This document shows, one piece after another, positions 12,023 to 12,140 of a DNA stretch of 12,140 nucleotides (positions are counted from its first letter, which is position 1; each line of letters starts with the position of its first letter). The notes beneath the pieces are model-generated. The model saw only the letters and a program-made list of their open reading frames with translations, searched no databases and was not told where the DNA came from. The DNA comes from Patescibacteria group bacterium (GTDB lineage Bacteria; Patescibacteriota; Saccharimonadia; Saccharimonadales; HK-STAS-PATE-42): contig JAUPUA010000072.1 in NCBI GenBank assembly GCA_030917805.1, positions 1 through 12,140 on the forward strand. Direction: 5' to 3'. The translations under genes and the position numbers were made by a program.

Positions 12023-12140
12023 ACAAATTTTTCTTTATTCTTTTAGCTAATTCTTCTAGAACTTGATGATCTGGCTCTTTAGTTTGATGTGTGGCGACAA
12101 TTTCACCGTAGCCTTTCTCACTTGGTATGAGGTGGAGATG
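12009..12140 (-). CDS. HIT family protein (histidine triad hydrolase), C-terminal part
   Basis: The minus strand is open from the window edge to a TAG at 12009-12011, giving the last 43 residues of a protein. It begins with HLHLIP, the end of the HxHxH histidine triad that forms the catalytic site of HIT nucleotide hydrolases/transferases (typical context HxHLHLIPR), followed by a variable stretch with GYGE and a C-terminal helix (VLEELAKRIKKNLF), as in bacterial HIT proteins. HIT enzymes cleave nucleoside phosphoramidates or dinucleoside polyphosphates; the exact branch cannot be told from this fragment. The 5' part lies outside the window. Its stop region overlaps the convergent orphan by 14 bp. 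Confidence 0.72.
   Translation of the reverse strand, partial: HLHLIPSEKGYGEIVATHQTKEPDHQVLEELAKRIKKNLFKDH

Noticed and set aside
1..12140. Recoded TGA (Gly), CRISPR arrays, insertion sequences or prophage genes
   Set aside because: TGA ends full-length genes at 1773 and 4520; no regular spacer repeats, transposases, integrases or terminal inverted repeats were seen.

Overview
The window looks like a small-genome, gene-dense bacterium of the Patescibacteria/CPR type, possibly Saccharibacteria. This is inferred from compact spacing, many tiny unrecognised proteins, unusual aminoacyl-tRNA synthetase motifs and start codons sitting directly on promoters; the sequence alone cannot prove the taxon. 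TGA works as a normal stop here (ends at 1773 and 4520), so the Gracilibacteria/Absconditabacteria code with TGA = Gly does not apply.

Layout. 1-1773: the 3' part of a single-chain glycyl-tRNA synthetase and, 6 bp downstream, a hygromycin-phosphotransferase-like kinase. 1776-2102 (minus): a NIPSNAP protein. 2138-3139: a histidine phosphatase and a DUF1761 membrane protein, closed by a palindromic terminator/repeat at 3166-3186. 3213-4520: a family 1 glycoside hydrolase. 4533-4838 (minus): a 101-residue orphan behind a near-perfect sigma70 promoter. 4839-5934: mraZ alone, flanked by two noncoding stretches (316 and 405 bp). The first holds a DnaA-box cluster and a promoter carrying four MraZ boxes. 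The second holds a strongly folded candidate RNA ending in a rho-independent terminator. 5935-8596: an apparent operon of an RlmD/TrmA-type RNA methyltransferase, a seven-helix SWEET/PQ-loop-like membrane protein and a PD-(D/E)XK nuclease with two Cys pairs. 8611-9021 (minus): an orphan protein divergent from serS. 9108-11044: seryl-tRNA synthetase, a 62-codon small ORF and hibernation factor HPF. 11070-11696 (minus): a TylF-type methyltransferase whose promoter mirrors that of an orphan at 11741-12022. The last 132 bases hold the C-terminus of a HIT-family protein (minus), overlapping that orphan's end.

Genes with a translation role (glyS, the rRNA/tRNA methyltransferase, serS, hpf) are interleaved with metabolic and unknown genes. 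The main system-level signals are (i) repeated leaderless architecture, with a -10 box 7-10 nt before the start codon at seven genes, which also corrects three start sites; and (ii) the isolated mraZ island, with its own operators, DnaA boxes and a candidate structured RNA where rsmH and fts genes are normally found.
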